The notes under the pieces: generated by a model
Databases searched by the model: none
Seen by the model: the letters and a program-made list of their open reading frames with translations, nothing else
Told to the model about the DNA's origin: nothing
Made by a program: the position numbers and the translations under genes
In this document: piece by piece, positions 34,991 to 43,698 of the stretch
How positions within the stretch are numbered: position 1 is the first letter of the stretch
Layout of the letters: the number at the start of each line of letters is the position of its first letter
Assembly (NCBI GenBank): GCA_035502095.1
Contig: DATJUX010000011.1
Location: 124,001-188,000 of the forward strand
From: JAKANT01 sp035502095
GTDB taxonomy: Bacteria; Pseudomonadota; Gammaproteobacteria; Burkholderiales; Burkholderiaceae_F
DNA: 64,000 nucleotides
Direction: 5' to 3'

Positions 34991-36274
34991 ATGACCCGCG
35001 ACGATTGCCTCGAGGCCGACCGGCGCGATCCGCTCGCCGAGCATCGCGACGCGTTCACGCTGCCGGAAGGCGTGCTGTATCTCGACGGCAATTCCCTCGG
35101 CGCGTTGCCGCGCGCCACCGCTGCCGCGGTTGCGCGGGTCGTCGAACACGAATGGGGCGCGCAGCTCATCCGCGCGTGGAACGTTGCCGGCTGGATCGAT
35201 GCGCCGCGCCGCGTCGGCGCGAAGATCGCCCGCCTGATCGGCGCGCTCCCACACGAAGTGCTGTGCGCCGACTCGACCTCGGTCAACCTGTTCAAGGTGC
35301 TTGGCACCGCGCTGCTCCTGCAGGCGCAACGTCCCCAGGTGTCGATGCGGGAACGGCGCGTCATCCTCTCCGAGCGCACCAACTTCCCGACCGATCTCTA
35401 CATCGCGCAGGGCCTGGCCGACTGGCTCGGCGGCCGGTACGAGCTGCGCACGGTCGAGTTCGGCGAGATCACCGCAGCGATCGACGACAGCGTCGCGGTC
35501 GTGCTGCTCACCCACGTCAACTACCGGACTGGAGCCAAGCATTCGCTCACGTCGGTGACGTACCGCGCCCAGCAGGCCGGCAGCCTGATGGTCTGGGACC
35601 TGGCGCACTCCGCCGGTGCGGTGCCCGTGGACCTGAATGCAGCACGGGCCGATTTCGCGGTCGGTTGCGGGTACAAGTACCTCAATGGCGGGCCGGGCGC
35701 GCCGGCCTTCCTCTACGTCGCGGACCGGCACCAGAAGGCGACCGCCGACCTGCGGTTCGCCCATCCGCTGGCGGGATGGATGGGGCACCGGGCGCCGTTC
35801 GAGTTCCTCGCCGGCTACGAGCCCGCGCGCGGCATCGATCGGTACGGCGTCGGCACGCCGTCGATTCTCGCGCTCGCGGCACTCGAATGCGGCGTCGACA
35901 CCCTGCTTGCCGCCGGCATCGACGCCGTGCGCGCGAAGTCGGTGGCGCTCACCGATCTCTTCATGCGGCTCGTGGAGGAGCGCTGCGCCGATCGAGGATT
36001 GCAGCTCATCACGCCGCGCGATGCGTCCTATCGTGGCAGCCAGGTCTCGCTGGGACACGAAAACGCCTGGGCCGTCATGCAGGCGCTGATTGCCCGCGGC
36101 GTCATCGGAGACTATCGGGAAAGCGCCGCCGGGCCCGGCATCCTGCGCTTCGGCGTCGCGCCGCTTTACGTGCGTTTCGTCGACGTGTGGGACGCGGTCG
36201 AGGCGCTGCGCGACGTCCTGGCCACCCGCGCCTGGGACACCGCCGAGTTCCAGCAGCGCAAGCGCGTGACCTGA
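34991..36274 (+). CDS. kynU: Kynureninase
   Basis: PLP enzyme splitting kynurenine to anthranilate and alanine. 427 residues; YLDGNSLGALP near the N-terminus, the PLP lysine K229 in GCGYKYLNGGPGAPAF, and VWDLAHSAGAVPVDL with the PLP-binding Asp. The start ATG at 34991 follows the repeat array; no strong ribosome-binding site is visible. Its TGA shares one base with the kynA ATG (TGATG). Confidence 0.95.
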   Translation: MTRDDCLEADRRDPLAEHRDAFTLPEGVLYLDGNSLGALPRATAAAVARVVEHEWGAQLIRAWNVAGWIDAPRRVGAKIARLIGALPHEVLCADSTSVNLFKVLGTALLLQAQRPQVSMRERRVILSERTNFPTDLYIAQGLADWLGGRYELRTVEFGEITAAIDDSVAVVLLTHVNYRTGAKHSLTSVTYRAQQAGSLMVWDLAHSAGAVPVDLNAARADFAVGCGYKYLNGGPGAPAFLYVADRHQKATADLRFAHPLAGWMGHRAPFEFLAGYEPARGIDRYGVGTPSILALAALECGVDTLLAAGIDAVRAKSVALTDLFMRLVEERCADRGLQLITPRDASYRGSQVSLGHENAWAVMQALIARGVIGDYRESAAGPGILRFGVAPLYVRFVDVWDAVEALRDVLATRAWDTAEFQQRKRVT

Positions 36275-37116
36275 TGAACGCCCCCTCGCCCGCACTGCCC
36301 GGCGACGACGACATCGCGCCGGTCGATCCGGGTGCCATCCGGTACGGCGACTACCTGCAGCTCGATACGGTACTCAACGCCCAGCGGCCGCGTTCCACGG
36401 ATCCGAACGAGTGGCTGTTCATCATCCAGCACCAGACCAGCGAGCTGTGGATGAAGCTCGCGCTGATCGAACTGCGCGGTGCACGCGACGCCATCGCCGC
36501 GGACGAACTGCCGCCTGCCTTCAAGATGCTGGCCCGTGTCGCCCGCATCATGGAGCAGCTGGTGCACGCGTGGGATGTCCTGTCGACGCTGACGCCGTCC
36601 GAATACAGCGCGATCCGGCCCTATTTGGGAACCAGTTCGGGGTTCCAGTCGTGGCAATACCGCGAAATCGAGTACATCCTGGGCAACAAGAACCCGGCTC
36701 TGCTCAAGCAGCACGAGGATCGCGCCGATATCCTCAATCAGCTGGAACAGGCGTTGGCCGCTCCGTCGCTGTACGACGAGGCACTGGCGTTGCTGGCCCG
36801 CAACGGCTTCGTGATCGCACCGGCAGTGCTGCGCCGTGATCGGCGGGCAGTGCATCAGCCGGATGCTTCGGTCGAAGCGGCCTGGCTCGCCGTTTACCGG
36901 CGGCCGCGCGAGCACTGGGGTCTGTACGAGCTGGCGGAGGAGCTGGTGGATCTCGAGGACGCGTTTCGCCAATGGCGCTTTCGCCACGTGACGACCGTCG
37001 AACGCATCATCGGGTTCAAGCGCGGCACTGGCGGAACGAGCGGTGTCGCCTACCTGCGGCGGATGCTCGACGTGGTCCTGTTCCCCGAGTTATGGAAGGT
37101 GCGCACCGAGCTCTGA
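36274..37116 (+). CDS. kynA: Tryptophan 2,3-dioxygenase
   Basis: Heme enzyme opening the indole ring of L-tryptophan to N-formylkynurenine. 280 residues; IRYGDYLQLDTVLNAQRP, HQTSELWMKL and GTSSGFQSWQYREIEY are diagnostic; the proximal heme His is in RHVTTVERIIGF, followed by GTGGTSGVAYLR. Its start overlaps the kynU stop by one base. First enzyme of the pathway but last of the three kyn genes. Confidence 0.96.
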   Translation: MNAPSPALPGDDDIAPVDPGAIRYGDYLQLDTVLNAQRPRSTDPNEWLFIIQHQTSELWMKLALIELRGARDAIAADELPPAFKMLARVARIMEQLVHAWDVLSTLTPSEYSAIRPYLGTSSGFQSWQYREIEYILGNKNPALLKQHEDRADILNQLEQALAAPSLYDEALALLARNGFVIAPAVLRRDRRAVHQPDASVEAAWLAVYRRPREHWGLYELAEELVDLEDAFRQWRFRHVTTVERIIGFKRGTGGTSGVAYLRRMLDVVLFPELWKVRTEL

Positions 37117-37145
37117 GCGACGTGCGACCGGAGGTGGAGAAAGCC

Positions 37146-37556
37146 ATGACTTTCATCAAGCCGTACCTCATCCGCTTGTCCCACTGCGACCCGACCGGCT
37201 ACGTCTTCTATCCGCACTACTTCCACATCTTCAACGCGCTGGTCGAGGACTGGTTCTACGAAGGACTCGAATTCGCCTTCGACGAACTGCTGATGCAGCG
37301 CCGCCTTGCCATGCCCAGCGTCAAGCTGGAGACGACGTTCCTCAAGCCGACGCGCATGGGCGAGACGGTCGACTTCTGGCTCACCGTCAGTCACCTCGGG
37401 CGCAGCTCGGTCCGCTTCACGATGGGCGTCGACAAGGAAGGCGAACAGCGCGTGCGCATGAATCGCGTGATCGTCTGCGTCGACCAGCGCACCGGCAAGG
37501 CCGTGCCGATACCGGACGACCTGCGCGAGAAGATCCAGGCATTCATCGTGGGGTGA
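37146..37556 (+). CDS. 4HBT-family acyl-CoA thioesterase
   Basis: A 136-residue hotdog-fold protein. SHCDPTGYVFYPHYFHIFNA carries the Asp of the 4-hydroxybenzoyl-CoA thioesterase type, and ETTFLKPTRMGETVDFWL is the typical second strand. It lies 29 bases after kynA, probably in the same transcript. A thioesterase and a flavin reductase bracketing kynBUA fit anthranilate processing through a CoA ester, but the substrate is inference. Confidence 0.85.
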   Translation: MTFIKPYLIRLSHCDPTGYVFYPHYFHIFNALVEDWFYEGLEFAFDELLMQRRLAMPSVKLETTFLKPTRMGETVDFWLTVSHLGRSSVRFTMGVDKEGEQRVRMNRVIVCVDQRTGKAVPIPDDLREKIQAFIVG

Positions 37557-37601
37557 CGCGGCAAGCGGAGCTACAAGAACGGACGTGGACTACGCGCATG
37601 A

Positions 37602-37632
37602 ACGCGGGTGGAGCGAACCCAGAGACCCGCGT
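37602..37632. repeat. Intergenic inverted repeat, diverged ACGCGGAT family, copy 4
   Basis: A perfect eight-base pair of arms, ACGCGGGT (37602-37609) and ACCCGCGT (37625-37632), between convergent genes. Flanking bases (GCGCATGAACGCGGG) resemble the other copies with substitutions. Less certain than copies 1-3. Confidence 0.4.
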
Positions 37633-37649
37633 CCGCCTGTCCCGCCGAA

Positions 37650-38717
37650 TCAATGTGGCTGTGATTGCGGCACCGGTTGGGGCTGGGCGACCGTGCCGGG
37701 GCGCCGCAACCTGGTGATCTCGTGGTCGTAGGCCGCGAGGAAGACGCGATTGAACGTCTCGTCGAAACCGCCCGGGCCGCCGGCGATTTCGCGCAGCTGC
37801 TCCACGAACGCGTCCCAGAGCGCCGCCTTGCGCCGCGCGGGCATCAGCGAGTCGAACATCCCGCCCGATGCGAGCTTCTTTTCGATCAGCGCCGGATCGA
37901 GGCGCCCGAGCAGCTGCTGGCATGCCGCGCGCATGGCGAACATCGTCGCCCGCATGTGCGCTTCGAGCTCGGTCGCGGTCTCGTCGATCGCCGCCGGGCC
38001 GCCAAGGAACGTCGGCAGTGGCGGCTTGATGAGGGCGGTGATGGCGCGCGCGTCGTCGAGCGCGAACTTGAGCGGATTGTTGTTCTTGGAGCGGATCGCC
38101 CCCGAATCGGTGTCCGAGTCGCGTCGCACCAGCATGCGCAAGCCGAGCTGCTTGCGCAGCGCCGCCACGGCACCGCGCAGCACCGCGCCGATGGTGCGCA
38201 TCATCTCGGGCCGCAGGCCCTGCTGCAGTTCGAGCTGGAGCCGCGCGCCCTCCTCGAACGCCGCCCAGAGCTCCGCCGGCGTCGCCGGCGGGCCGCCCGC
38301 CGCCGCCATGGCGCTGCGGTCGACGACGAGCCGCGTGCGCTCCTCGGCATCGCCGCCTTCGCTCCAGCTCACTTCCTCCTCGGCGAGCGCAGGCTGCGGT
38401 GCGCCGATCTCGACGCCGACCAGGTAATGCGCGATCTGGACCCGGTCCCCGGCGTTCAGCTCGACGCGCTGGCCCGATTGCAGCACGCGGTTGTTCACGG
38501 CGATCGGGTTGGGACTGCCCATGTCCTCGATGAAGAACTTGCCTTCGGCGAAACTGACGTGGGCGTGAAAGCGCGACACGGTGCGCTTTGGATCGGGCAG
38601 TTTCAGCCGTGCACTGTCGGCCCGACCGATCAGGCCGCCGGCCTCGTCGAAGCGCGCTGACAGCGCACCCGCATCGCTGCCGTCGGCCGAAGACAGCACC
38701 CGCAAAGTAAGAATCAC
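37650..38717 (-). CDS. FHA-domain protein, type VI secretion TagH-like
   Basis: A 355-residue cytoplasmic protein. The forkhead-associated phosphopeptide-binding domain is N-terminal (GGLIGRADSARLKLPDPK, TVSRFHAHVSF, residues about 28-100). The C-terminal part (about 150-335) matches the helical domain of T6SS-associated FHA proteins (RLQLELQQGLRPEMMRTIG, NNPLKFALDDARAITALI, ETFNRVFLAAYDHEI). The start is GTG at 38717 with AGGAG upstream. It follows the kinase gene by 46 bases; the two form a Ser/Thr phosphorylation module. No T6SS structural gene is in the window. Confidence 0.88.
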   Translation of the reverse strand: MILTLRVLSSADGSDAGALSARFDEAGGLIGRADSARLKLPDPKRTVSRFHAHVSFAEGKFFIEDMGSPNPIAVNNRVLQSGQRVELNAGDRVQIAHYLVGVEIGAPQPALAEEEVSWSEGGDAEERTRLVVDRSAMAAAGGPPATPAELWAAFEEGARLQLELQQGLRPEMMRTIGAVLRGAVAALRKQLGLRMLVRRDSDTDSGAIRSKNNNPLKFALDDARAITALIKPPLPTFLGGPAAIDETATELEAHMRATMFAMRAACQQLLGRLDPALIEKKLASGGMFDSLMPARRKAALWDAFVEQLREIAGGPGGFDETFNRVFLAAYDHEITRLRRPGTVAQPQPVPQSQPH

Positions 38718-38763
38718 TGCCTCTCCTCCTGCTCTTACGCGTCGGGGCCGGGCCGCAAGTCGG

Positions 38764-40272
38764 TCATGACTTCTTGCGCCCGCCCGTGGGCGCCGCTTGT
38801 AATCCTTCGCGACCCAGGCGCACCAGCCGGAGCGCGGTCGGGTGCGCGGGCATGGATTTAAGCACTTCTTCGGCGCGCTCGATTGTGCACGCGTACCGCT
38901 TTACGACCAAACACTGGCGCGCCTCGCGCAGGTTCTCGCGTACCCAATTGGGGGCGCCGGCCACACTCTCCCCGTCCTCGGCGGTCTTTGCCGTGTCCTC
39001 CGACGGCGGCGCCGCGGCGACGTTCTCCGATGGCGGGAGCGCCTCGTGGTCCTGCGCCGGCGTTTGAGCGGCACGTGCCGCCGTCACGGGCGCCGCGTGC
39101 GCCGCTTTCCGGTGTGCCCACGACGCGAGCACCGCTGCGAGCAGCAGGACGATGCAGGCCAATCCCCAGAAGACGGCAGGCCGGCGTGGCGGCGAAGTCC
39201 GGAGCGGCGGAGACAGCTGCTCTACCACCGGCGCGGCCGGCGCGGGCTGAATCCGGTGCGACTGCGTGGCGCCCGCGGGCACGCCGGCCGGCCGGCGTAC
39301 TCCCAGCGCCGCACGCCAGGCCGGAATGTCGACCGGCCGATCGTGCGGCAGCGGCGCCAGGGCACGGTCGATCGAGGCGAGAAACGGGTCGCTGTAGCGG
39401 CCCAATCTGCCAGGCAACCCGGCCAGCGGTTCATACGCGTCCTGCAACAGGCGGCCTACAGCCTGCGGGGGCGGCTTGCCGGCGATCGACCAGTGCAGCA
39501 CCGCCGCAAGCGCGTAGATGTCGGTCCACGGTCCCTGGCGCAGCCCGGGTGTTTCGTCGTACTGCTCGATCGGCGCGTAGCCGGGCTTGAGGATCACCGT
39601 GAGAGCCTGCGTCTGCTCGCCGATGACACGGCGCGCGGCGCCGAAGTCGAGCAGCAGCGGTTTCGGCAGCGGCCCGTCGCCGCCGAGCAGCAGGATGTTG
39701 TCCGGCGCAACGTCGCGGTGCAGGCAATGGTCCCGGTGCAGGAGTTCGAGCGCATCGAGCAACGGCGCGATCAGCGCGCGCAGCCAGGTTTCGTCGGGCG
39801 CCCCGGCGCCGTTCGCAGCGCGGGCACGCAGGGCGTGCCTGAGCGTCACGCCCTCATAGAGCGGCATCGCCATGTAAGCCGTGCCGTTCGCCTCGCAGAA
39901 ACGATGCACCTTCACCAGGGCGGGATGGTCGAAGCGGGCAAGCGTCTGCGCCTCGTTGATGAAGCTGCGCAGGCCGGCGAGGAACGTCTGCACGTGGTCG
40001 CCGGACTTCACGACGATGCGCTGCGTCTCGCTGCGCCCGGCAAGCGCGGTCGGCATGTATTCCTTGAGCGCCACCATCCGCCGCAGCGAATGGTCTTGCG
40101 CGCGGTAGACGATGCCGAAGCCACCCTCGCCGATGGTGCCGAGGATCTCGAACTCGTTGACGCGCGCGCCCGCCGGCAGGGCGGTCGTGGTGCGATCGGC
40201 GCGCCCTGACTGCGGCGCGTGCGATCGGCGCGTCTCTGCGGGAACGTTGTCGGCCAGGCCTCGTTCGCTCAT
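38764..40272 (-). CDS. Membrane Ser/Thr protein kinase (PpkA-like)
   Basis: A 502-residue Hanks-type kinase. Gly-rich loop GTIGEGGFGIVY (near 45), Lys in MVALKEYM, catalytic HRDVAPDNILL (Asp intact, the Lys of HRDLKPEN replaced by Ala), DFGAA. One membrane segment (about 375-395) separates it from an extracytoplasmic part with two Cys near the end (RQCLVVKRYACTIERAEE). The HRD-V-A-P-D-N form is common in T6SS-type kinases. Start ATG at 40272; the frame to 40470 is unsupported. It is followed by the FHA gene. Confidence 0.88.
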   Translation of the reverse strand: MSERGLADNVPAETRRSHAPQSGRADRTTTALPAGARVNEFEILGTIGEGGFGIVYRAQDHSLRRMVALKEYMPTALAGRSETQRIVVKSGDHVQTFLAGLRSFINEAQTLARFDHPALVKVHRFCEANGTAYMAMPLYEGVTLRHALRARAANGAGAPDETWLRALIAPLLDALELLHRDHCLHRDVAPDNILLLGGDGPLPKPLLLDFGAARRVIGEQTQALTVILKPGYAPIEQYDETPGLRQGPWTDIYALAAVLHWSIAGKPPPQAVGRLLQDAYEPLAGLPGRLGRYSDPFLASIDRALAPLPHDRPVDIPAWRAALGVRRPAGVPAGATQSHRIQPAPAAPVVEQLSPPLRTSPPRRPAVFWGLACIVLLLAAVLASWAHRKAAHAAPVTAARAAQTPAQDHEALPPSENVAAAPPSEDTAKTAEDGESVAGAPNWVRENLREARQCLVVKRYACTIERAEEVLKSMPAHPTALRLVRLGREGLQAAPTGGRKKS

Positions 40273-40371
40273 GAAGGTCCACGTTGCATGGCGGGGGCCG
40301 GTCCAGTCTACGAGTGGGCTTGCGCGCGCCAACGCTCGAATTGGGCGCCTGTAAAGGCCTGATTTGAGACG

Positions 40372-40380
40372 TAGAATCGA
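40372..40380 (+). promoter_or_regulatory. Candidate -10 element (TAGAATCGA)
   Basis: Lies 47 bases upstream of gcdH and fits the TANNNTCGR pattern; a ribosome-binding site (GGAGGA) is near 40414. Confidence 0.35.
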
Positions 40381-40426
40381 TTGCCGACTTCGCCCTTGCA
40401 CCTGCCCCGCGCCGGAGGAATCCGTC

Positions 40427-41629
40427 ATGAACGCCCCCCAGAAGGCCGCGCGCCTGAAAGCCGAGTTCAAGTGGGACGACCCGCTGCGGCTCGATGCACA
40501 ACTCGCCGAGGACGAACGCCTGGTGCGCGAGGCCGCGGGGCGTTACGCGCGCGAAAAGCTCGCGCCGCGCGTACTGGAAGCGTTCCGGCACGAGAAGGCC
40601 GACCCCGGCATCTTCCGCGAGATGGGCGCGCTGGGTCTGCTGGGACCGACGATTCCGCTCGACTACGGCGGCCCGGGCCTGAGCTACGTCTGCTACGGAT
40701 TGATCGCGCGCGAGATCGAGCGCGTCGACTCCGGCTATCGCTCGATGATGAGCGTGCAGTCATCGCTGGTCATGCTACCCATCTATGAGTTCGGCAGCGA
40801 GGCACAGCGGCGCAAGTACCTTCCCAGGCTCGCCACCGGCGAATCGGTCGGCTGCTTCGGGCTGACGGAACCGAACCATGGGTCCGACCCGGGGAGCATG
40901 GAGACGCGCGCGCGCAAGGCCGAGGGGGGATTCCGTCTCACCGGCTCGAAGATGTGGATCTCGAATTCGCCGTTCGCCGACGTGTTCGTCGTCTGGGCCA
41001 AGAACGACGCCGGCAAGATCCGCGGCTTCGTCCTCGAAAAGGGCATGAAGGGTCTTTCGGCGCCGCCGATCCACGGCAAGATCGGTCTGCGCGCGTCGAC
41101 CACCGGCGAGGTGGTGATGGACGACGTGTTCGTACCGGCCGAGAACGAGCTGCCGAACGTCGAAGGCCTGAAGGGGCCGTTCACCTGCCTGAACTCGGCG
41201 CGCTACGGCATCGCCTGGGGTGCGCTCGGCGCCGCCGAGGATTGCTGGTTCCGTGCACGGCAGTACGTGCTTGATCGCAAGCAGTTCGGTCGGCCGCTCG
41301 CGGCCAATCAGCTGATACAGAAAAAGCTGGCCGACATGCAGACCGAGATCACGCTCGGCCTGCAGGGGTGCCTGCGCCTCGGCCGCATGAAGGACGAAGG
41401 CACCGCCTCGGTCGAGATCACCAGCATCATGAAACGCAATTCGTGCGGCAAGGCGCTCGAGATCGCGCGCCTCGCGCGCGACATGATGGGCGGCAACGGC
41501 ATCTCCGACGAGTTCGGCGTGGCGCGCCACCTCGTCAACCTCGAAGTGGTGAACACCTACGAAGGCACGCACGACATCCACGCGCTGATCCTCGGTCGCG
41601 CGCAGACGGGAATCCAGGCGTTTTCATGA
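40427..41629 (+). CDS. gcdH: Glutaryl-CoA dehydrogenase
   Basis: FAD enzyme that oxidises and decarboxylates glutaryl-CoA to crotonyl-CoA. 400 residues; MSVQSSLVMLPIYEFGSEAQ, GCFGLTEPNHGSDPGSM and FTCLNSARYGIAWGALGAAE are characteristic of GcdH, and the catalytic Glu lies in VNTYEGTHDIHALILGRA. It feeds from lysine or aromatic degradation into beta-oxidation; the neighbouring acyl-CoA and PHA genes would use the crotonyl-CoA product. Possible -10 at 40372 and GGAGGA before the start. Confidence 0.93.
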   Translation: MNAPQKAARLKAEFKWDDPLRLDAQLAEDERLVREAAGRYAREKLAPRVLEAFRHEKADPGIFREMGALGLLGPTIPLDYGGPGLSYVCYGLIAREIERVDSGYRSMMSVQSSLVMLPIYEFGSEAQRRKYLPRLATGESVGCFGLTEPNHGSDPGSMETRARKAEGGFRLTGSKMWISNSPFADVFVVWAKNDAGKIRGFVLEKGMKGLSAPPIHGKIGLRASTTGEVVMDDVFVPAENELPNVEGLKGPFTCLNSARYGIAWGALGAAEDCWFRARQYVLDRKQFGRPLAANQLIQKKLADMQTEITLGLQGCLRLGRMKDEGTASVEITSIMKRNSCGKALEIARLARDMMGGNGISDEFGVARHLVNLEVVNTYEGTHDIHALILGRAQTGIQAFS

Positions 41630-41649
41630 GCGGGGGCAGTCAACAGCGA

Positions 41650-41711
41650 GACGCGGATTGACACGGATCCAATGAATCATCGATCGGCGGTCATCAGCGG
41701 AGATCCGCGTC
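41650..41711. repeat. Intergenic inverted repeat, ACGCGGAT family, copy 3
   Basis: GACGCGGAT (41650-41658) pairs perfectly with ATCCGCGTC (41703-41711); a second left unit ACACGGAT follows at 41661. It lies between the convergent gcdH and phaC genes. Confidence 0.65.
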
Positions 41712-41747
41712 AAGAGCCTCTCCTCTCGCCCCGGGCCTGGAGACGTG

Positions 41748-43646
41748 CTACTTCTCGAACACGTACTCCCCCGGCGCGGGTCCAAGCGGCTTGAACTTGC
41801 GTGATCCCATCTTGCGCGGCGCCGGCACCAGTTCGCCCGAGCGTTCCTGGATCCAGGTTCTCCAGTGCGGCCACCAGCTGCCGTCCTGGCGCGGGACGGC
41901 GGCGGCCCAATCGTCGGGATCGGCCGCGTTCGCGGGGGCGGCGGCGAAAAACGACTTGGGCGCTCCCGGCGGATTGATCAGGCTTTGCAGATGCCCGGCA
42001 TTGGCGAGCACGAAGGTCGTCTCGCTGCCGAGCAGCCGCGCGGTGCGGTAGCACGCGCGCCACGGCGTGATGTGGTCGGTGATGCCGCCGACCACGTAGG
42101 CGCCGACCTTCACCTTGGACATGTCGATCGGCACGCCCGCGATCTCCAGCGTGTCGGCGTTGACGTACGGGTTCTTCTCCACCATCTCGAGCAGGTCGAC
42201 GTGGAACTGTCCCGGCAGCCGCGTCGTGTCGGCGTTCCAGGCGAGGATGTCGAATGCCGGCGGCCGGTTGCCGAGCAGGTAGTTGTTGACCCAGTAGTTC
42301 CAGATCAGGTCGTTCGGACGCAGCCACGCGAACATGCTCGCCATCTCGGAGCCGTCGACGATTCCCTTGTTGCGCGAACGCGCCTTGGCGATCTTGAGCG
42401 CCGACGGTGTGTTGAAGAGCCCGAGCGTGGTGTCGGCCATCGCGGCTTCCATGTCGAGCACGCATACGGCCCAGGTCGTGTTCACGACCTTTCGGTCGCC
42501 CTTGTCCGCCAGCCAGCCGAGATAGGCGGCGAGCGTCATTCCTCCCGAGCACGAGCCCCACATGTTGACGTCGTCGCTGCCCGTGATCGCGCGCGCTGCG
42601 TCCACCGCGCGGTCCAGGGCCATCGCGTATTCCGTCAGGCCCCAGTGGCGCTGCTCGACGGTCGGGTTGCGCCAGCTGACGACGAACAGCTGCACGCCGC
42701 TGTCGGCCGTCCACCGGATCAGGCTTTTGTCCGGCGACAGGTCGATGGCGTAATACTTGTTGATCTGCGGCGGCGACATCACCAGCGGCCGCTTGTGCAC
42801 CTGCGGCGTGCTGCATCCGAACTGCAGCAGTTCGAAGAACTCGTCGCGCAACACGACCCGGCCCGGCGAGGCCGCGATGTTCTCGCCCAGCTTGAACGGC
42901 GTTGCGTCGACCTGCGAAGGCAGCATGTTGTTGTGCCTGACATCGTGCACCAGGTGGCGCAGGCCGCTGAGAAGGTTCGTGCCGCCGGTGTCGACGATCT
43001 TGCGCATCGCCACCGGGTTGCCGAGCACACAGTTGCTCGGCGCAAGCGCGTCCGTCACCAGCGAGGCGAAGAACTGCGCGCGGCCCTTGTCTATCTTGTC
43101 GAGCCGCGTCGATTCGATGAAGCGGGTCAGGTCCCGCTGGGTCGCCAGGTAGACCTGCATCAAGCGCTTGCAGGCGAAGTTCGATTTCCACGCTGGATCG
43201 GCGAAGCGGCGGTCCTTGGGATCGGGCGCGAGTTCGGAGTCGCCCTTGACGACGTCGCCGACCTCCTTCAGGTAGCTGCGTAACTGGCGCGCGGCCTTGC
43301 GCGGCGCCGACGTCACCGCCTTGAGCATCGACCCTGCCGCTACCGCGATGTCACGCGGCCGCAGGCCGATCAGCGGGTTGGCCGCCAGCGTGTTCTGCGC
43401 GGCCTCGGCGACCAGCTCGGCGATCGTTCCGGCATTGACCATCGCACCCCGCGCGAGCGCGCTCGCCTCCGCGGCCTTCGCCTTGTCGGCTCGCGTCGGC
43501 GCGGCCGTCGCCGCGCCGTTCCCGGCCGTCTTTGCCCGTCCGCCTTGTCCGGCCGGCGCCTTCGGCGCCGTCGCGCTGCGGCGGTTGCGCTTGCGCCGAG
43601 GCCGCTTCATGGCGGGCGTGGCGTCGGCGGTATCGCTCGTGGTCAT
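41748..43646 (-). CDS. phaC: Poly(3-hydroxyalkanoate) synthase (class II-like)
   Basis: Polymerises 3-hydroxyacyl-CoA to PHA at granule surfaces. 632 residues with a long basic Lys/Arg/Ala-rich N-terminal extension (about 70 residues). Lipase-box-like Cys nucleophile in WGSCSGGMTL; Asp in GGITDHITPW; His in GHLQS. The GSCSGG box and the segment SPDKSLIRWTADSGVQLFVV resemble class II (medium-chain) enzymes more than class I. AGGAG lies six bases before ATG 43646. It is followed upstream on the same strand by phaZ. Confidence 0.93.
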   Translation of the reverse strand: MTTSDTADATPAMKRPRRKRNRRSATAPKAPAGQGGRAKTAGNGAATAAPTRADKAKAAEASALARGAMVNAGTIAELVAEAAQNTLAANPLIGLRPRDIAVAAGSMLKAVTSAPRKAARQLRSYLKEVGDVVKGDSELAPDPKDRRFADPAWKSNFACKRLMQVYLATQRDLTRFIESTRLDKIDKGRAQFFASLVTDALAPSNCVLGNPVAMRKIVDTGGTNLLSGLRHLVHDVRHNNMLPSQVDATPFKLGENIAASPGRVVLRDEFFELLQFGCSTPQVHKRPLVMSPPQINKYYAIDLSPDKSLIRWTADSGVQLFVVSWRNPTVEQRHWGLTEYAMALDRAVDAARAITGSDDVNMWGSCSGGMTLAAYLGWLADKGDRKVVNTTWAVCVLDMEAAMADTTLGLFNTPSALKIAKARSRNKGIVDGSEMASMFAWLRPNDLIWNYWVNNYLLGNRPPAFDILAWNADTTRLPGQFHVDLLEMVEKNPYVNADTLEIAGVPIDMSKVKVGAYVVGGITDHITPWRACYRTARLLGSETTFVLANAGHLQSLINPPGAPKSFFAAAPANAADPDDWAAAVPRQDGSWWPHWRTWIQERSGELVPAPRKMGSRKFKPLGPAPGEYVFEK

Positions 43647-43698
43647 GATGTTCTCCTTGTGCCGGTGCGATCGCGGTGCGACCGACCGCGCAGCGGAA

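Noticed and set aside
37650..40272. A complete type VI secretion locus
   Set aside because: Only the FHA and kinase genes are of T6SS type; no TssB, TssC, Hcp, VgrG or ClpV homologue occurs in the window.
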